This document shows positions 60,150 through 64,000 of a DNA stretch of 64,000 nt, in pieces (position 1 is the stretch's first letter; every line of letters begins with the position of its first letter). The position numbers and the translations under genes are program-made. Where the stretch lies: assembly GCA_023101885.1 (NCBI GenBank), contig JALPQD010000044.1, positions 6,105,565 through 6,169,564 of the forward strand, given 5' to 3'. The notes under the pieces are model-generated. The model did not search any database. It worked only from the letters and a program-made list of their open reading frames with translations, and was not told the DNA's origin. This stretch comes from Typhlomys cinereus. Lineage: Eukaryota > Chordata > Mammalia > Rodentia > Platacanthomyidae.

Positions 60150-61098
60150 AATATATTTTTTATTATTATTTCAGCTCATACAAATTTAAAAGGTACACCA
60201 GTTCCCTCCCTCCCTCCTCCCCCCCAACCCCTTGCTCCCCCTCCCCTCCTTCCTCCCTCCCCATCCCCCAGTGCCTCCCGCCCCAATTCCCAGAGAGTCC
60301 TTTCTTGTGCATGCCTGATTTTCCTCTGGGCCCTCCTCTCTGATAACGTACAAGGACCCAGTGGCCTTTCCTTGAACCCTTTCCCATGTTCCCCTTAAGC
60401 ATAGGAACACTACTGTGGCTGCCAATCCCTTGCCTCCAAGGATCTTGGTGCCTTTAGCAGATGCTAGACTTTGTGAGGTCAATAGTGTGTTGGACATTGC
60501 GCAGGGCATGCAAAATCCAATTATGATTGCTTCGGCCCTAACTTGTGTAGAGTATCTTGCAAATCATTGCTCCTCCCATCCTTTTGCTCTTACACTCTTA
60601 CTGCCCTGTCTTCCGCAAATGTCCCTGAGCTTCAGGATGGGGAGAGATTAGGCTGGCCTGGTTGTAGGTGGTTGATATAGAGTCTCTGAAGTTCTGGATT
60701 GTGGTTTGTTGATTTTCTTTTGCAGTTTTGTTGCTCCTGCAATGCCCTTCACTCCATCCTGCTGGGCACTGTATGTCACCCCCTGGCCAGAGACAAAAAG
60801 CTGTTAAACTAGAGTCTTGTTATAAGAGCACATTCAAAGGTAGATGTATTAAAAGTAGGAAACCACAGTGAGGGAGGGGTCAATCACCCATTTGCAAAAT
60901 GGTTACTTTTTATCTTCCAGACTATATGCCCTCCTCCTCTGGTGAGATCATACCCCCTCAGTAGTAAATGATCAGGAATGAAAGTCTGTGAACTTAATCA
61001 GATGTCTCATTACTTATTTGAGTCCTTGATGGAGGCCTATTTTCTCTGCTGTAACATGGTCCCCTCTCTCCTTGTTTCTGGTGTGGCCCTCCTACCCC
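60150..61098 (-). mobile_element. 5'-truncated L1 3' UTR (949 bp) with target-site duplication
   Basis: The complete 3' UTR is present in reverse, up to gtgtggccctcctaccc just after ORF2. A perfect 17-bp repeat tgaaataaaatttttta flanks it at 60133-60149 and 61099-61115. Confidence 0.93.
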
Positions 61099-61844
61099 TG
61101 AAATAAAATTTTTTACTCATGGGATTTTCATTATTTTCAGTGATTTAAGAAACAGGTAGGAGGTAATTCTTTCTTATGGGTATAGTGTTCTGTCTTCCAC
61201 ACTGTAACACCTTCCATTCATCTGATTTACACTTTTCAATGGAGTCTCATGTCCCTTTTCCATTTTGTAGTCTATGTCCCTGAAAGTATAATCTGTACTT
61301 TTTTTATTCTGTTTTCCAATTTTAAAATCGCACCTCAGGTTTCTCATATTTCTCTTACAAAAAAGGGTACAATTATCCTCTTAATGTCCAACTCCAGTGA
61401 TTTCTTTCAGTTCCTGACCAATTGTGTCTATGGAAATTTCACTTCCCTTGCTTTTCTTAGTACCGTTATCATTGCTTGTGTGCAGTGTATCTTTGCCTAG
61501 TCTATGATGAAATGTGTTTTTGTCTTTTGACTTTTCTAGGAACATTTTCTCTGTTTTCATTCACTGAGTCCTGGCTCTTCACATATTGCTCTTCTTATAT
61601 TCACTCACATAAGTATGTTCATGATTATTACATATATTTATTTCATCCACATACATTCTCAATTGCATTTTTAACTTAACATGTAATTGTTTTCTTATAA
61701 ATTTCCAGCCATATATTATGCTCATGTTTTCTTCCTACTCTGATTTACGTATTTGAGTAGGTCTAACTAGATTATTAGATTCAAAAAATTAAATAATTTT
61801 ATTTGTAAATCCTGTTTCACATAGCATTTGAAATACTCTGCAGC

Positions 61845-62035
61845 CATTTTATCCATTTAAATTTCACAGCAATTCTGAGAATTATAGAGTAACATCTGCA
61901 TTTTATCAGCGAGCAAACAGAGTCACAGAAGTTAAAGTGCATTTCTAGAGGCATGATGTGAATTGGAGGTGAAGCTCACATTGAACACGAGAGTCAGGCT
62001 GCAGAACACATAGTGTAACTACTACACCAGTGATT
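61845..62035 (+). mobile_element. MIR element
   Basis: gcattttatcagcgagcaaa, cagagtcacagaagttaaag and a following gaattggaggtgaagctcac match MIR from the core to its 3' part. Confidence 0.6.
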
Positions 62036-62514
62036 ATATGTGAATGGTTGTTGTTATTATTTCTTCCCTTTAATCCAATTGACAAAAGAAATTTGCCTTT
62101 CCTTCTGCTTCCCCTCTTAGATTATAAGGGTATTTTTGCCTACAACTTTTAGTTTTTCCCCATAACACCTCCTTCCTTCCATATATCTAATTTGTATTAA
62201 ATGTAGTTTTACTCTTCCATTTCTACCACCCTACCATTGTCCTCTGACAGTAGCATTTTAATATATTCCTAATTAATATTCCATATTGATCATATTTCCC
62301 CTCTAGACACCCATTCTGCGTTCTTCCTATGTAAGCACGAAAATAAGTCTCATTCTAAACTTAAGTTGCCAGACCTTTGTATGATCCATTTGCTGAAATA
62401 AAGTCTTAACCCTAACCTTGGATCATTTTCATTGTTGCCCATTTTCACTTTCTGATCTTCAGATCTGTCATTGTTAGGAATATAGCTGTTTCTTGAATAT
62501 TTTTTGATTTGTAC

Positions 62515-62815
62515 ACAAGTGCAAACTTGTGTGTATGCTTGTGTGTGTATGCAAGTGGGCACTTGAGATGACCCAAGAGTGACATGGGGAGTTATTCTAG
62601 AATGACTACCTCCTCATTGCTTTGATCTGGAGTTTCTCAGGCTCATGCCTTTCAGGGATGGAGTTGTAGGCCACTTCCATATGTGCATGATATTTCATTT
62701 TTATTTTATTTTATTTTTTTATTTATTTTCTGCATGGGATCTAGGGATTTTAAAGTCAGGTCCTTTTTCTTTCAATGCAAAGGCTTTACCCCAGGACAAT
62801 CTCCTCTACCCCTCA
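62515..62815 (-). mobile_element. B2-superfamily SINE (diverged, reverse)
   Basis: It carries a TG-rich tail, tgacccaagagtgacatggg, gagtttctcaggctcatgcc and atgggatctagggatttt. A T-rich insert at 62695-62730 expands the body. Confidence 0.5.
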
Positions 62816-64000
62816 AACTTTTCATAACCTGGAATACTTTGCTGATAAAATATTGCCTGTGCTGCATTGTTTCCCTTTCTTCTTTGTATGTTTGGTTAAA
62901 GAGAAGCAAGGTAAATTTAATGCATCTTCCACTTTTCTGGGAATGCAGCAGTTTTGAATGACATTTGAAGTGGCCCTGCGAGGTATGATTTTTGCAGAAA
63001 TTATATTTATGCTAGAGAAACAATATTAAGATAGGATGGGAGGCCAGAATTACATGTGGCACGTTAAAAGGAAACCACCAAGTATGCCTGTTATTTTACA
63101 AAGGTCAGTTGAAGACAATACTGCGATCTTCTTGAAATTTATTCTTGCATAGTCAAGAACGAGCCAGGGGAAGCTGAACATTTGCAAGTTTTTCTGGAAA
63201 GACAAGATAGCTTGATTAACATCTGGTGAGAATACAGCACCTTATTTCACGATTCAAATTAGTCTACAAGTTGCCATATTAGAGGGATTCAGAAGCAGTT
63301 TAGACAAATGAATCAGTATGATCTATAATGCTTTATTTTATCAGAGTTTTAAAAATATTTATTTATTTTCCATATGTGTTTGTGATTGTGAGTGCATAGA
63401 AGTGAGAGGATAAATTCCAGGAGTCAGTACTGTTCTTCTACTTTGTGGACCTCATGGATCATACTCAGGCTGTTAATCTTGACAACTATTACCACTATTC
63501 CCTACACTATTATCATTGCCCTTAAACTGGTTTCCAACATATCAAAATAATGAAGAAAAATTTCCCTGTTATGATTGAATATGGTACACAGAAACATAGC
63601 AGTAAATGTGTTTTTTTTTCACAATCTCTTCACTCATGAAGACCTTATATATTTCATAAAATTCATTCTTTTGGAATGTAAATGAAGGCCAAATGTTAAA
63701 TAAAACGAAATTAAAACAACATGAACAGCCATAAAAATCAATCTATTAAATCAAGTTGATGACATGAAAGTCCTTTTGCCCTTTAGTCAAAGCCCATTTT
63801 TCTCTTTTCTTGTATTATTTTAGTGAGCTCAGCTGACTGTTTTCTGTATCCCTTCCTGTGTACCCTGTTGATATTTTTCGGCTTAGGGCTTTGTTATTAT
63901 CTTGCTTTTTTATCCATTCTTCAGACTATTTAACAACTATATATTTCATTCTAACCCCCATTAAATAATCTTCCACAAAGTTCTTTTTCTGAAATACAAT

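Larger units (their letters stand above)
61116..64000. other. DIAPH2 intron to the end of the window
   Basis: It holds the MIR at 61845, the SINE at 62515 and a possible SINE fragment at 63360-63500. I see no further formin exon. Confidence 0.5.

Overview
The window is mammalian nuclear DNA, almost certainly rodent X chromosome. It lies inside DIAPH2, the X-linked diaphanous-related formin (mDia3), read on the + strand. Five coding exons with consensus splice sites were found at 11321-11460, 51189-51263, 51344-51413, 54081-54217 and 56865-56973. They join in frame and encode a continuous stretch of the N-terminal armadillo-type GBD/DID-FH3 region. Everything else is intron. The first intron seen in full (11461-51188) is about 39.7 kb. 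The repeats point to a myomorph rodent: B1-, ID- and B2-superfamily-like SINEs, URR1-like elements and a very active rodent-type L1. The B2-like SINE lacks the body of the murid B2, so a non-muroid such as a jerboa relative is my guess, not a proof.

The most interesting locus is nested in the 39.7 kb intron, on the same strand (13351-16571). It is a broken, intronless RPA4 gene, the X-linked paralog of the RPA2 (RPA32) subunit of replication protein A, which also sits inside DIAPH2 in human. It has a TATA/CCAAT promoter, a proline-rich N terminus, an RPA32-like OB fold stopped by a TAG, and a recognisable C-terminal winged helix about 1.9 kb further on. The short linker normally joining the two domains has been replaced by about 1.7 kb of tandem serine-rich repeats. 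Repeat spacing is mostly 57 or 63 bp, multiples of three, which suggests the array grew while still coding.

Transposable elements by region: 1-10 kb holds L1 3' ends, an older L1 3' UTR, an RPS2 processed pseudogene cut by a URR1-like element, and a 107-bp inverted copy of nearby intron sequence placed inside an L1. 17-32 kb holds more URR1-like elements, SINEs, and two L1s inserted into B2-like SINEs (one is 2.7 kb). 32.8 kb has a small retroinserted mRNA 3' end. 40.6-46.6 kb carries a nearly full-length L1 with GC-rich tandem 5' UTR monomers, a damaged ORF1, and an ORF2 that has lost its reverse transcriptase core. 47-64 kb holds the other four DIAPH2 exons and more L1 3' ends. Many L1 insertions keep perfect target-site duplications, so L1 mobilisation has been recent. 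No tRNA, rRNA, CRISPR or prokaryotic feature was seen, and I found no convincing new defence-type system; the RPA4 derivative is the candidate novelty.
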